Assembly: GCA_050177075.1 (NCBI GenBank)
Contig: JBFXHL010000049.1
Span: forward strand, 1 to 18,408
DNA: 18,408 nt
From: UBA2239 sp050177075
Lineage (GTDB): Bacteria > Pseudomonadota > Gammaproteobacteria > Burkholderiales > UBA9220
Reading direction: 5' to 3'
The notes under the pieces were generated by a model. That model saw nothing but the letters and a program-made list of their open reading frames with translations, was not told the DNA's origin and ran no database searches. Below, piece after piece: positions 7,457 through 15,112 of this stretch. Position numbers and translations under genes: made by a program. How positions within the stretch are numbered: the stretch's first letter is position 1; every line of letters starts with the position of its first letter.

Positions 7457-7945
7457 AGCCCCCATCATACCGTTCCCGCTTCTTCCGTGACACGCCTTCT
7501 GCCGGACGAGGACGCGACCAGCGCCCTCGGCGCCGACCTGGCCCAGGTACTGGAGCCCGGGCTGGTGGTTTACCTCTCCGGCGACCTGGGGGCGGGCAAG
7601 ACGGCCCTCACCCGGGCGGTGCTGCGGGGGTTGGGTTACGGAGGAAAAGTGAAAAGCCCGACCTATACCCTGGTTGAACATTACGTGGTTTCTAGGTTAA
7701 ACTTATATCACTTTGATTTGTATCGGTTCGGCGACCCAAGGGAATGGCTGGACGCGGGCTTCCACGAATATTTCAACGCCGACTCGGCGTGTTTCGTGGA
7801 ATGGCCGGAAAAAGCGGCCAGTCTGCTGCCCCCGCCGGACCTGCGGATCAGCCTGGAAATTCAAGGTTCCGGGCGGCGGGCCGATATCGAGGCGGAAACG
7901 GAAAAGGGTGAGCAATGCCTGGAAAGACTGAGGACGATACCCTGA
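7451..7945 (+). CDS. tsaE: tRNA threonylcarbamoyladenosine ATPase TsaE
   Basis: TsaE is the ATPase partner of TsaB-TsaD in making t6A at position 37 of ANN-decoding tRNAs. The 164-residue protein has Walker A GDLGAGKT (44-51), the family blocks SPTYTLVEHY (69-78), HFDLYRFGDPREW (87-99) and FVEWPEK (115-121). The start is fixed by a strong ribosome binding site, GAGGTGAT, 2 nt before the ATG. It is the first gene of tsaE-amiC-mutL; its end overlaps amiC by 31 nt. Codons around 7684-7720 (AGG, TTA, TTA) are unusually AT-rich for this genome although the encoded residues are the conserved ones. Slightly longer than E. coli TsaE (153). Confidence 0.95.
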   Translation: MHSPHHTVPASSVTRLLPDEDATSALGADLAQVLEPGLVVYLSGDLGAGKTALTRAVLRGLGYGGKVKSPTYTLVEHYVVSRLNLYHFDLYRFGDPREWLDAGFHEYFNADSACFVEWPEKAASLLPPPDLRISLEIQGSGRRADIEAETEKGEQCLERLRTIP

Positions 7946-9249
7946 AGAATGGCGGCATGGGGCGGCGGGAGTTTCTCCAGGGCGCCGCCGCCACCTTCCT
8001 GCTGCTGCTGTCCTCCCGCGGCTTCGCCGCCGCGCCCAGTATCCTCGCCGTGCGCATCTGGCCAGCGGAGGACTATACCCGGGTCACGCTCGAATCCGAC
8101 TCCCCCATCAAGTTCAAGCAGTTCCTGGTCAAGAATCCCGAGCGGCTGGTGATCGACCTGGAGGACGTGGAGCTCAACAGCGTCCTCAAGGGAGTGGCCG
8201 ACAAGTTGACGGTTTCCGACCCCTACATCGAGAAGTTTCGCGCCGGCCTGTTCAAGCCCGGCGTGGTGCGCATGGTGCTGGACCTGAAGGTGGCGGTGAA
8301 GCCTTCCGTATTCACCCTGAAGCCCGTGGGCCAGTACGGCAACCGCTTGGTGCTGGACCTCTATCCCGAGCATCCCGCCGATCCCCTGATGGCCTTGGTG
8401 AAAAACCCCGGCGAGGAAGCCGGCGGCAGCCCGGAGGCGGCGAGGAAGCAGGCGGACGCCGAACCGGCCAGGAGCGAGGAGGACAAGCCCGCCGACGCCA
8501 AGCCCGCCAAAAGCAAGAAACCGGTGGTGGACCGCCTGGTCACCATCGCCATCGACGCCGGCCACGGCGGCGAGGACCCCGGCGCCATCGGCGCCCACGG
8601 CACCCGGGAAAAGGACGTGACCCTGGCCATCGCGCGGCGGCTGAAGGCGCGCATCGACGACACGCCCGGCATGCGCTGCTTCCTCACCCGGGACGGGGAC
8701 TATTTCGTCCCCCTCGGCCAGCGGGTGGTGAAGGCGCGCAAGGTCCAGGCGGACCTGTTCGTTTCCGTCCACGCCGACGCTTTCATGACGCCCGCCGCCA
8801 GCGGTTCGTCGGTCTTCGCCCTGTCGGATCACGGCGCCACCAGCGTGGCCGCCCGCTGGCTGGCGAAGAAGGAGAACGAGGCCGACCTCATCGGCGGCGT
8901 GAACCTGGACGTGAAGGACCCCTACCTGGCCCGCACCCTGCTGGACCTGTCCCAGACCGCCACCATCAACGACAGCCTCAAGCTGGGCAAGGCGGTGCTC
9001 AACGAGCTGGGCGGCATCAACCGCCTCCACAAGGGCGAGGTGGAACAGGCCGGCTTCGCCGTGCTGAAGGCCCCCGACATTCCCTCCATCCTGGTGGAGA
9101 CGGCCTTCATCAGCAATCCCGAGGAGGAACGCCGCCTGCGGGACGACGCTTACCAGGACAAGATGGCCAACGCCATCGTCAGCGGCATCCAGCGCTATTT
9201 CGCCAAGAACCCGCCGGTGGCCAAATCCCGCCTGGCGCGCAACGGCTGA
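7915..9249 (+). CDS. amiC: N-acetylmuramoyl-L-alanine amidase, Tat-exported AmiC type
   Basis: This periplasmic zinc amidase cleaves the amide bond between MurNAc and the stem peptide during daughter-cell separation. A Tat signal is visible: RREFLQ (R17, R18), a hydrophobic stretch (about 22-33) and an AxA-like cleavage site near 38-40. An AMIN domain follows (about 42-140), which localises the enzyme to the septum. A Lys/Pro/Ala-rich linker (about 160-192) leads to an Amidase_3 domain (about 195-425) with the zinc-site motifs DAGHGGEDPGA, REKDVTL, SVHADAF and the catalytic VETAFISNPEEE. The 444-residue length and domain order match AmiC. Start 7915 has AAGGGTGA just upstream; ATG 7957 is an alternative that would still keep the twin arginines. 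It overlaps tsaE by 31 nt. The activator (EnvC/NlpD) is not in this window. Confidence 0.95.
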   Translation: MPGKTEDDTLKNGGMGRREFLQGAAATFLLLLSSRGFAAAPSILAVRIWPAEDYTRVTLESDSPIKFKQFLVKNPERLVIDLEDVELNSVLKGVADKLTVSDPYIEKFRAGLFKPGVVRMVLDLKVAVKPSVFTLKPVGQYGNRLVLDLYPEHPADPLMALVKNPGEEAGGSPEAARKQADAEPARSEEDKPADAKPAKSKKPVVDRLVTIAIDAGHGGEDPGAIGAHGTREKDVTLAIARRLKARIDDTPGMRCFLTRDGDYFVPLGQRVVKARKVQADLFVSVHADAFMTPAASGSSVFALSDHGATSVAARWLAKKENEADLIGGVNLDVKDPYLARTLLDLSQTATINDSLKLGKAVLNELGGINRLHKGEVEQAGFAVLKAPDIPSILVETAFISNPEEERRLRDDAYQDKMANAIVSGIQRYFAKNPPVAKSRLARNG

Positions 9250-9286
9250 GCGGCCCTTTCCCTTCGCTAATAGTTGAACCCCAAAG

Positions 9287-9302
9287 ACGGGTATAATCCC
9301 GT
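9287..9302 (+). promoter_or_regulatory. Candidate mutL promoter -10 within a dyad
   Basis: TATAAT (9292-9297) is flanked by the perfect inverted repeat ACGGG/CCCGT (9287-9291, 9298-9302). It lies about 30 bases before the mutL ATG, in the 77-bp amiC-mutL gap. No good -35 stands at 16-18 nt. The string TATAATCCCGT also occurs upstream of intI. It would let mutL be transcribed separately from tsaE-amiC. Confidence 0.45.
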
Positions 9303-9326
9303 TTTCCGATTTTTGTTCCGTCGCCC

Positions 9327-11099
9327 ATGTCCGTCATCCGGGTCCTTCCCGACCACCTCGTCAACCAGATCGCCGCCGGCGAGGTCGTCGAACGCCCCGC
9401 GTCGGCGGTGAAGGAACTGCTGGAAAACAGCCTCGACGCCGGGGCGACGGAAATCGCCGTGACCCTCCAGCAGGGGGGCGTCAAGCTCCTCAAGGTGACG
9501 GACAACGGCGCCGGCATCGCCCGGGACGAACTGTCCCTGGCCCTGACCCGCCACGCCACCAGCAAGATCGCCACCCTGGAGGAACTGGAGCGGGTGGCGA
9601 GCCTGGGATTCCGCGGCGAGGCCCTGGCCAGCATCGCCGCCGTCTCGCGCCTGGCCCTGACCAGCCGCCGCGCCGGCGAAGGGCAGGGCTGGCGCGTGTC
9701 GGCGGAGGGCGGCGCCCTGTCGTCCCCGGAGCCGGCGGCCCATCCCCATGGCACCAGCATCGAGGCGCGGGACCTGTATTTCAACACCCCGGCCCGGCGC
9801 AAGTTCCTCAAGACCGAGGCCACCGAATTCGCCCATTGCGACGAGGCGTTTCGCCGCGTGGCCCTGTCCCGACCGGACGTCGCCTTCAGCCTGTTGCACA
9901 ACGAGCGTTCCCTCTGGCGCCTGCCCCGGGCGGCGGAAAAGCCCGAGGCGCGGATCGGCGCCGTGCTGGGGGAGGAATTTACCGCCGCCTCGGTGGCGGT
10001 AGACGAGCAGGCCGCCGGCCTGCGCCTGTGGGGAATGGCGGCCCGGCCCGCCTATTCCCGCGGCGCCCGGGACGCCCAGTACTTCTATGTCAACGGCCGC
10101 TTCGTCCGCGACAAGCTGCTGGCTCACGCGATACGGGAGGCCTACCGGGACATCCTGCACCTGGAGCGGCACCCTGCCTTCGTCCTGTTCCTGGAACTGG
10201 ACCCCGCGGGGGTGGATGTCAACGTCCACCCCACCAAGATCGAGGTGCGATTCCGCGACGGCCAGGCCATCCACCGTTTCGTCTTCCATGCCCTGAACAA
10301 GGCCCTGGCCCAGACTCTGCGCGGACAGGAGCCGCCGCCGGAACAACCGCCGAGGCCGGCGTTTTCGCCACCGGCGGAGCGCGCCTATCCCCGCCAGGAA
10401 GTGATGCCCCTGGCCGCTGCCCAGCGCGCCGGGCTCTATCAGACGCTTTTCGGCCAGCTGGCCCGGCCAGCGGCCGAGCAGGCCGTGGCGGAGGCGCCGG
10501 CGGAGCAGGAAGAGGTGCCGCCCCTGGGTTTTGCCATCGGCCAGTTGCACGGTATTTACATCCTGGCCCAGAACCGGGACGGGCTGGTGGTGGTGGACAT
10601 GCACGCCGCCCACGAGCGGGTGGTGTACGAAAAGCTGAAAGCGGCCTTCGACGGCCAAACCCTGGCGGCCCAGCCGCTGTTGATTCCCGTCTCTTTCCCC
10701 GCCGACCGGCTGGAGGTGGCGACGGTGGAAACGCATGCCGACACCCTGCGTCATTTGGGGCTGGAGGTCGCCGTGTTGTCGCCGGTGTCCCTGGCGGTGC
10801 GGGCGGTGCCGGCGATGCTCAAGGACGGCGACGTGGTGACCCTGGCGCGGGAGCTGCTCAAGGAGTTGCGTGCCGTGGGGAGCAGCCGTCTGCTGGAAGC
10901 GAAGCGCAACGAGCTGTTGGCCACCATGGCCTGCCACGGCTCGGTGCGGGCTCGGCGCCAGTTGACCGTGCCGGAGATGAACGCCCTGCTGCGGGAGATG
11001 GAGGCCACCGAACGGGCCGGCCAGTGCAACCATGGCCGGCCGAGCTGGTTCGCGGTGTCCCTGGAGGAATTGGACCGGATGTTCATGCGCGGCCAGTGA
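9327..11099 (+). CDS. mutL: DNA mismatch repair protein MutL (endonuclease type)
   Basis: MutL couples mismatch recognition by MutS to strand removal. The N-terminal GHKL ATPase (about 1-330) has ELLENSLDAGAT (30-41), DNGAGI (59-64) and GFRGEAL (94-100). A Pro/Ala-rich linker (about 333-400) joins the dimerisation domain (about 405-590). That domain holds DMHAAHERVVYE beginning at D424, which fits the metal-binding endonuclease motif DQHA(x2)E(x4)E apart from Met for Gln. The other metal-site motifs are also there: ACHGSVRA and CNHGRP (C567). This suggests a latent nicking MutL, as in bacteria lacking MutH, rather than the E. coli type. Length 590 is normal. No Shine-Dalgarno is seen at ATG 9327. 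It is followed by a reverse-strand gene, so transcription must end at about 11100. Confidence 0.96.
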   Translation: MSVIRVLPDHLVNQIAAGEVVERPASAVKELLENSLDAGATEIAVTLQQGGVKLLKVTDNGAGIARDELSLALTRHATSKIATLEELERVASLGFRGEALASIAAVSRLALTSRRAGEGQGWRVSAEGGALSSPEPAAHPHGTSIEARDLYFNTPARRKFLKTEATEFAHCDEAFRRVALSRPDVAFSLLHNERSLWRLPRAAEKPEARIGAVLGEEFTAASVAVDEQAAGLRLWGMAARPAYSRGARDAQYFYVNGRFVRDKLLAHAIREAYRDILHLERHPAFVLFLELDPAGVDVNVHPTKIEVRFRDGQAIHRFVFHALNKALAQTLRGQEPPPEQPPRPAFSPPAERAYPRQEVMPLAAAQRAGLYQTLFGQLARPAAEQAVAEAPAEQEEVPPLGFAIGQLHGIYILAQNRDGLVVVDMHAAHERVVYEKLKAAFDGQTLAAQPLLIPVSFPADRLEVATVETHADTLRHLGLEVAVLSPVSLAVRAVPAMLKDGDVVTLARELLKELRAVGSSRLLEAKRNELLATMACHGSVRARRQLTVPEMNALLREMEATERAGQCNHGRPSWFAVSLEELDRMFMRGQ

Positions 11100-11112
11100 G
11101 GCCGCGCCGAAC

Positions 11113-11796
11113 TTAGTCGCTCAGGGCCACGGCCTTGGCACGGCAGGCTTCCGCCTCGGCGGCGTTGCCGCTGTTGTCGTAGACCATGGCGAGGTTGTTG
11201 TAGTAGCCGGGCAGGGGATTGGAGGCGATGGCCCGGCGGATGAGATCGATGCTCTCGTCGAAGCGGGACTGTTGGGCGCGGATGATGCCCAGGAGGTGCA
11301 GGGCGTCGGCGTTGCCGGGTTCGGCCTGGAGAACGGCCTGATAGATGCCCTCGGCTTGTTCCAGGTTGCCTTCCCGATGTTCCCGGGAAGCGTATTCCAG
11401 GGCTTCCTGGACGCTCATGGTGTGGGAACCCGAGGGCAGGGGCGTGTGGGGCGTCAGCGCATCCAGGAGAGCGCGGGCCTCGCCGTTGGCGGGGTCGAGT
11501 TCCAGGGCTTTCTGGAAGCAGGCGGCGGCGTCTTCGTTGCGGCCCAGGTGCTGGTAAATCTGGCCCAGGTTGAGGTAGGCGTCGAGAAAGGCGGGGTCGA
11601 GTTGCACGGCTTTCCAGATCAGGTTCGAGGCCATGTCGGCCTTGCCCTGCTGGAAGGCGATGATGCCGCCGAGGTGCAGGGCGTCCACGTTGTCGCCGGT
11701 TTCGTCGAGAACGGCCAGGCAGCGCTGGAGAGCGTCGGAAAGCTTGCCCCCGTTGAAATCGTCGATGGCCTGCTGGAGGGTTTGTTCGATATTCAT
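11113..11796 (-). CDS. Tetratricopeptide repeat protein
   Basis: A 227-residue protein made almost wholly of TPR helices, with no signal peptide, so probably a cytosolic scaffold. Repeats are recognisable at about 1-34, 36-69 (ALHLGGIIAFQQGKADMA), 70-103 (AYLNLGQIYQHLGRNEDAA-CFQKALELDP), 129-161, 163-195 and 197-227. A non-TPR linker (about 104-126) divides it into two halves. The partner and pathway are unknown. The ATG at 11796 is chosen because the TPR pattern starts there and a promoter and GGAA sit just upstream; the frame is open to 11970 but unlike a TPR. It lies on the reverse strand between mutL and the S24 gene, breaking the usual mutL-miaA adjacency. Confidence 0.8.
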   Translation of the reverse strand: MNIEQTLQQAIDDFNGGKLSDALQRCLAVLDETGDNVDALHLGGIIAFQQGKADMASNLIWKAVQLDPAFLDAYLNLGQIYQHLGRNEDAAACFQKALELDPANGEARALLDALTPHTPLPSGSHTMSVQEALEYASREHREGNLEQAEGIYQAVLQAEPGNADALHLLGIIRAQQSRFDESIDLIRRAIASNPLPGYYNNLAMVYDNSGNAAEAEACRAKAVALSD

Positions 11797-11823
11797 GTCG
11801 AGTTCCGTTGAAGGTTTCGGTCC

Positions 11824-11852
11824 ATTAGAGCAAACATCGCCGGTGGTGTCCA
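11824..11852 (-). promoter_or_regulatory. Promoter of the TPR gene
   Basis: On the minus strand TGGACA (11852-11847), a 5/6 match to the -35, is followed by exactly 17 nt and TCTAAT (11829-11824), a 5/6 match to the -10. Transcription would start about 20 nt before the TPR ATG. This is the best-formed sigma-70 promoter in the window. It supports the 11796 start over the longer open frame. Confidence 0.55.
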
Positions 11853-11923
11853 TCGGCGCGCTTTTTGACATATCGGCCCGCAAGGCCAAAACCTGATAGT
11901 TGAATGCAGCGAGGTAAAGAATC

Positions 11924-12274
11924 ATGAGCGAGAAGAAAATCATCCCCATCGTCGACGACGCGGCGTCCAACTGCGCCGGCAGCGAGCCCTACGCCCTGAT
12001 GGTGCTGGGTGACAGCATGGAGCCCGAGTTCGCCGAGGGCGAGATCATCGTCATCGAGCCGGACGGGCTGGTGAAGGACGGTTCCTACGTCATCGCCTGG
12101 CACAACGAGGAATACATTTTCCGCCAGGTGCGCATCGACGGCGGCAAGTGGTACTTGCAGCCCCTCAACGGCGCCTATCCGACGGTGGAGATTCCCGGCC
12201 TGTCGGCCGTCAAGGGCGTCGTCATCCAGAAGAAGAAGCCCGGCTCCCGCCGCTCCCTCAAATCCTACATCTGA
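11924..12274 (+). CDS. Single-domain S24 (LexA-like) protein lacking the catalytic lysine
   Basis: The 116-residue protein is only the S24/LexA C-terminal peptidase fold, with no helix-turn-helix. The serine motif is present: VLGDSMEPEFAEGEIIVIEP with S31, as is the tail LQPLNGAYPTVEI. The Ser/Lys dyad lysine, which in LexA lies in VKRL, aligns with R67 in EYIFRQVR, so autocleavage is doubtful and the domain may be a binding or regulatory module. I recall similar stand-alone proteins in betaproteobacteria but not a proven function. A ribosome binding site GAGGTA (11911-11916) is 7 nt before the ATG. A perfect TTGACA lies at 11865-11870 but without a matching -10. It ends 6 nt before miaA, so the two are probably co-transcribed. 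Confidence 0.85.
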   Translation: MSEKKIIPIVDDAASNCAGSEPYALMVLGDSMEPEFAEGEIIVIEPDGLVKDGSYVIAWHNEEYIFRQVRIDGGKWYLQPLNGAYPTVEIPGLSAVKGVVIQKKKPGSRRSLKSYI

Positions 12275-12279
12275 GCGTC

Positions 12280-13215
12280 GTGCCCGCCTCCCCGCCACCG
12301 GCCATCTTTCTCATGGGGCCCACCGCCAGCGGCAAGACCGGGGTGGCGGTGGAACTGGTGCAGCATCTGCCGTGCGAGATCATCAGCGTCGATTCGGCCC
12401 TGGTCTACCGGGATATGGACATCGGCACCGCCAAGCCCGATGCCGCCACCCTGGCTTCGGCGCCCCATCATCTGATCGATGTCATCGACCCCACCGAGAG
12501 TTATTCGGCGGCCCGCTTCCGCGCCGACGCCCTGGCATTGATGGCGGAGATCACCGCCCGGGGCAGGATTCCCCTGCTGGCGGGGGGGACGATGCTGTAC
12601 TTTAAGGCCCTGCGCCAGGGCCTGAACGACCTGCCCGAGGCGGACCCGGCGCTGCGGGCCGAACTGGATGCCGACGCCGCCGAACGGGGCTGGCCGGCCC
12701 TCCACGCCGAGCTGGCGAGGGTGGACCCGGCAACCGCCGCCCGCCTCCAGCCCAACGACGCCCAGCGCATCCAGCGGGCCCTGGAGGTGTTCCGCCTGAC
12801 CGGCGAGCCCATGGCGGAAATCCTGAAACGGGAAGTCCCGGCGGAGCTGCCCTACCGCGTCCTGCCCCTGGCCCTGTTGCCCGGCGACCGCGCCGTGCTT
12901 CACCGGCGCATCGCCGAGCGCTTCGACGCCATGCTGGAACAGGGCTTCATCGAGGAGGTGCAAGCCCTACGGCAAAAGTACCGGTTGAACCTCGACCTGC
13001 CCTCCATGCGCTGCGTCGGCTACCGCCAGGCGTGGCAGTACCTGGACGGCGAGTTCGACCTGGCCACCCTGCGGGAAAAGGGCATCGCCGCCACCCGCCA
13101 GCTGGCCAAGCGCCAGCTGACCTGGCTGCGGGCGATGACGGATATCCAGGCCTTCGACTGTCTGGCGTCCGGCTTGGCGCGGCAGGTTCTGGGCCATTTG
13201 CGCGCCGCCCTCTAG
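12280..13215 (+). CDS. miaA: tRNA dimethylallyltransferase MiaA
   Basis: MiaA transfers dimethylallyl from DMAPP to N6 of A37 in tRNAs reading UNN codons, the first step towards ms2i6A. The 311-residue protein has the P-loop GPTASGKT at 13-20, the DSALVYRDMDIGTAKP block, HHLIDVIDP, LLAGGTMLYFKAL and QRIQRALEV, plus the C-terminal RCVGYRQAWQYLDG and RQLAKRQLTWLR motifs, so it is complete. No ATG suits the N-terminus; GTG 12280, 6 nt after the S24 stop, gives the normal start, and its ribosome binding site is weak, suggesting coupling to the S24 gene. Its stop overlaps that of the convergent xseA in the palindrome CTAG (13212-13215). hfq, which follows miaA in many proteobacteria, is absent here. 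Confidence 0.96.
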   Translation: MPASPPPAIFLMGPTASGKTGVAVELVQHLPCEIISVDSALVYRDMDIGTAKPDAATLASAPHHLIDVIDPTESYSAARFRADALALMAEITARGRIPLLAGGTMLYFKALRQGLNDLPEADPALRAELDADAAERGWPALHAELARVDPATAARLQPNDAQRIQRALEVFRLTGEPMAEILKREVPAELPYRVLPLALLPGDRAVLHRRIAERFDAMLEQGFIEEVQALRQKYRLNLDLPSMRCVGYRQAWQYLDGEFDLATLREKGIAATRQLAKRQLTWLRAMTDIQAFDCLASGLARQVLGHLRAAL

Positions 13216-14543
13216 CCTTTTTCCTCCACCCGCGCTCCGGCCCAGCCCTTGGCGAAGGTGAGCTTGAGGGCGTCGCCGGCCCGCAGGGCGGCGCTGTCGG
13301 TGACGATTTTCCCTTCCGCCGTTTCCACCAGGCTGTAGCCCCGCTCCAGCACCGCCATGGGGTTGAGGTGGGCGAGGTTGGCTTCCAGTTTCTGCAACCC
13401 CGCTTCGTGGCGACGCAAGCGGTCCGCCATGGTCCCCTCCAGGCGCTGGCCGAGGTGGCGGCATTCCGTCTGGAGGCGGGGAATGTCCGGCAGGGCGGCC
13501 GCCAGCCGCTGGCCGGCCTGGGTGCAGCGCCAGCGGGCGGCGTCCAGGCTGCGCCCCAGGCCCGAGGCGAGGCGCTGGCGCAGGTGGTCCAGGTGCACGC
13601 CCTGGTTTTGCAGGCGCTCGCCGGGATGCACCAGGCGCCGCCCCAGGTAGTCCACCTGCTGCATGCGCTGCTCCAGCTGGCTGCTCAGGCAGCGGGCCAG
13701 CCGGCCGTGGAGGATTTCCAGGCGGTGGGTCAGTTCCTCCCGGTTGGGGCTGACCATTTCCGCCGCCGCCGTAGGCGTGGGCGCCCGCCGGTCGGCGACG
13801 AAGTCGGCGATGGTGAAGTCGGTTTCGTGGCCCACGCCGCTCACCACCGGCAGGGGGCAGTCCGCCACGGCCCGGGCGACGATTTCCTCGTTGAACTGCC
13901 ACAGGTCCTCGATGCTGCCGCCGCCCCGACACAGGATCAGCACGTCGCATTCGCCCCGCTCGCCGGCGGTGCGGATGGCCTGGGCGATCTTCTGCGCCGC
14001 CCCGGCACCCTGCACCGGCGTGGGGTAGAGCACGACGGGCAGGGAAGGCATGCGGCGCCGCAGGGTGGTGAGCACGTCCCGCAGGGCCGCCGCGTCGGCG
14101 GAGGTGACGATGCCCACCCGCCGCGGAAAGGCGGGCAGGGGGCGCTTGCGCCGTTCGTCGAAGAGGCCCTCCGCCCCCAGCTTGGCCTTGAGCTTCTCGA
14201 AGGCCTCGAACAGGGCACCGAAGCCCGCCCGGCGCATGGTCTCCACGTTGAGCTGGTAGTCGCCCCGCGGTTCGTAGAGGGTGACCAGGGCCCGCACCTC
14301 CACCTGCATGCCGTTTTCCGGCCGCCAGTCCAGGTACTGGTTCTTGTGGCGGAACATGGCGCAACGTACCTGGGCGTTGGCGTCCTTGAGGGTGAAGTAC
14401 CAGTGGCCGGAGGCGGCGCGGGTGAGGTTGGAGATTTCGCCCGTCACCCACAGCAGGGGGATGGCGTGCTCGATCAACTGCCGCACCGTGCGGTTCAGTT
14501 CGCTGACGGTGACGGTGTCGTCGTTGGGCAGGGAGTAGGACAT
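13212..14543 (-). CDS. xseA: Exodeoxyribonuclease VII large subunit XseA
   Basis: XseA is the catalytic subunit of exonuclease VII, which with several XseB subunits degrades single-stranded DNA in both directions. The 443-residue protein has an N-terminal OB fold (about 10-105; VTGEISNLTRAASGHWYFTLKD), the catalytic domain with RVGIVTSADAAALRDVLTTL, LYPTPVQG, DVLILCRGGGSIEDLWQFN and VVSGVGHETDFTIADFVADRRAPTPTAAAE, then a long helical, coiled-coil-rich region (about 275-395), and a tail with NPMAVLERGYSL. Length is normal. xseB is not adjacent. It is divergent from the cytochrome gene with an 89-bp gap, and convergent with miaA with overlapping stop codons. ATG 14543 is supported by the family-like start. 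Confidence 0.96.
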   Translation of the reverse strand: MSYSLPNDDTVTVSELNRTVRQLIEHAIPLLWVTGEISNLTRAASGHWYFTLKDANAQVRCAMFRHKNQYLDWRPENGMQVEVRALVTLYEPRGDYQLNVETMRRAGFGALFEAFEKLKAKLGAEGLFDERRKRPLPAFPRRVGIVTSADAAALRDVLTTLRRRMPSLPVVLYPTPVQGAGAAQKIAQAIRTAGERGECDVLILCRGGGSIEDLWQFNEEIVARAVADCPLPVVSGVGHETDFTIADFVADRRAPTPTAAAEMVSPNREELTHRLEILHGRLARCLSSQLEQRMQQVDYLGRRLVHPGERLQNQGVHLDHLRQRLASGLGRSLDAARWRCTQAGQRLAAALPDIPRLQTECRHLGQRLEGTMADRLRRHEAGLQKLEANLAHLNPMAVLERGYSLVETAEGKIVTDSAALRAGDALKLTFAKGWAGARVEEKG

Positions 14544-14597
14544 GGGGCTACAATGGCTCGTTTCCGGATGGGCTGGAATTTACCGTTAATATCGATG

Positions 14598-14614
14598 CCG
14601 CGCCAGCGGCGCGG
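14598..14614 (+). other. GC hairpin in the cytochrome gene leader
   Basis: CCGCGCC (14598-14604), loop AGC, GGCGCGG (14608-14614) is a perfect seven-base stem ending 5 nt before the ribosome binding site GGAGGG (14620-14625). It should be stable in RNA. It may affect translation or stability of the cytochrome-ycaO message, or simply reflect GC-rich sequence. No T-run follows, so it is not an intrinsic terminator. Confidence 0.4.
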
Positions 14615-14632
14615 GGAATGGAGGGACGAAAC

Positions 14633-15085
14633 ATGGATAAGCGCATTATCGCCGGTGCGGCCATTCTGGCCGTGCTGGCGGGTTGCAGCAGCAAGGATGC
14701 CGCCTCTGTCGGCGCCCAGCCCCACAACGCGAAATGGGTGCGCCAGGGCCAGACCCTTTACGCCGAGCACTGCGCCTCCTGCCACGGCGCCAAGCTGGAA
14801 GGCCAGGCCGACTGGCGCCGGCGCAAGCCCGACGGCCGCCTGCCGGCGCCGCCCCACGACGAGAGCGGCCACACCTGGCACCATCCGGACTCGCTGCTCT
14901 TCGCCATCGTCAAGAACGGGGTGGTGCCGCCCATCGCGCCGGAAGGCTACCAGAGCGACATGCCGGCCTTCGGCGGCAAGCTGAGCGACCAGCAGATCTG
15001 GGCGGTGCTGTCCTACATCGAGAGCACCTGGCCGGCGGAGGTATGGCAGGCCCGGCGCGAAATGGAGCGGGACTCGGGCCGCTGA
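14633..15085 (+). CDS. Cytochrome c lipoprotein (class I, single haem)
   Basis: A 150-residue exported electron carrier. The N-terminus is a lipoprotein signal: positive MDKR, hydrophobic stretch, lipobox LAGC with C18 as the lipidated cysteine and SSKD after it, which favours outer-membrane sorting over inner-membrane retention. One haem-binding motif, CASCH (C47, C50, H51), is followed by the probable axial Met at M110 in SDMPAFGG, and SDQQIWAVLSYIEST is typical of the C-terminal helix. The partner oxidase or dehydrogenase is not in this window. ATG 14633 is preferred over 14618 because GGAGGG lies 7 nt upstream. It is 27 nt before ycaO on the same strand, a pairing with no obvious functional link. 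Confidence 0.88.
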   Translation: MDKRIIAGAAILAVLAGCSSKDAASVGAQPHNAKWVRQGQTLYAEHCASCHGAKLEGQADWRRRKPDGRLPAPPHDESGHTWHHPDSLLFAIVKNGVVPPIAPEGYQSDMPAFGGKLSDQQIWAVLSYIESTWPAEVWQARREMERDSGR

Positions 15086-15112
15086 GAACACACTCTTCAA
15101 AATAGGCAGCTT

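Noticed and set aside
9267..11033. Open minus-strand frame of 588 codons opposite mutL
   Set aside because: Same effect of high GC; mutL motifs are on the plus strand and the antisense product has no family signature.
11132..11150. Sigma-54-like string TTGGCACGGCAGGC
   Set aside because: The -12 part does not match and it lies within the TPR coding sequence.
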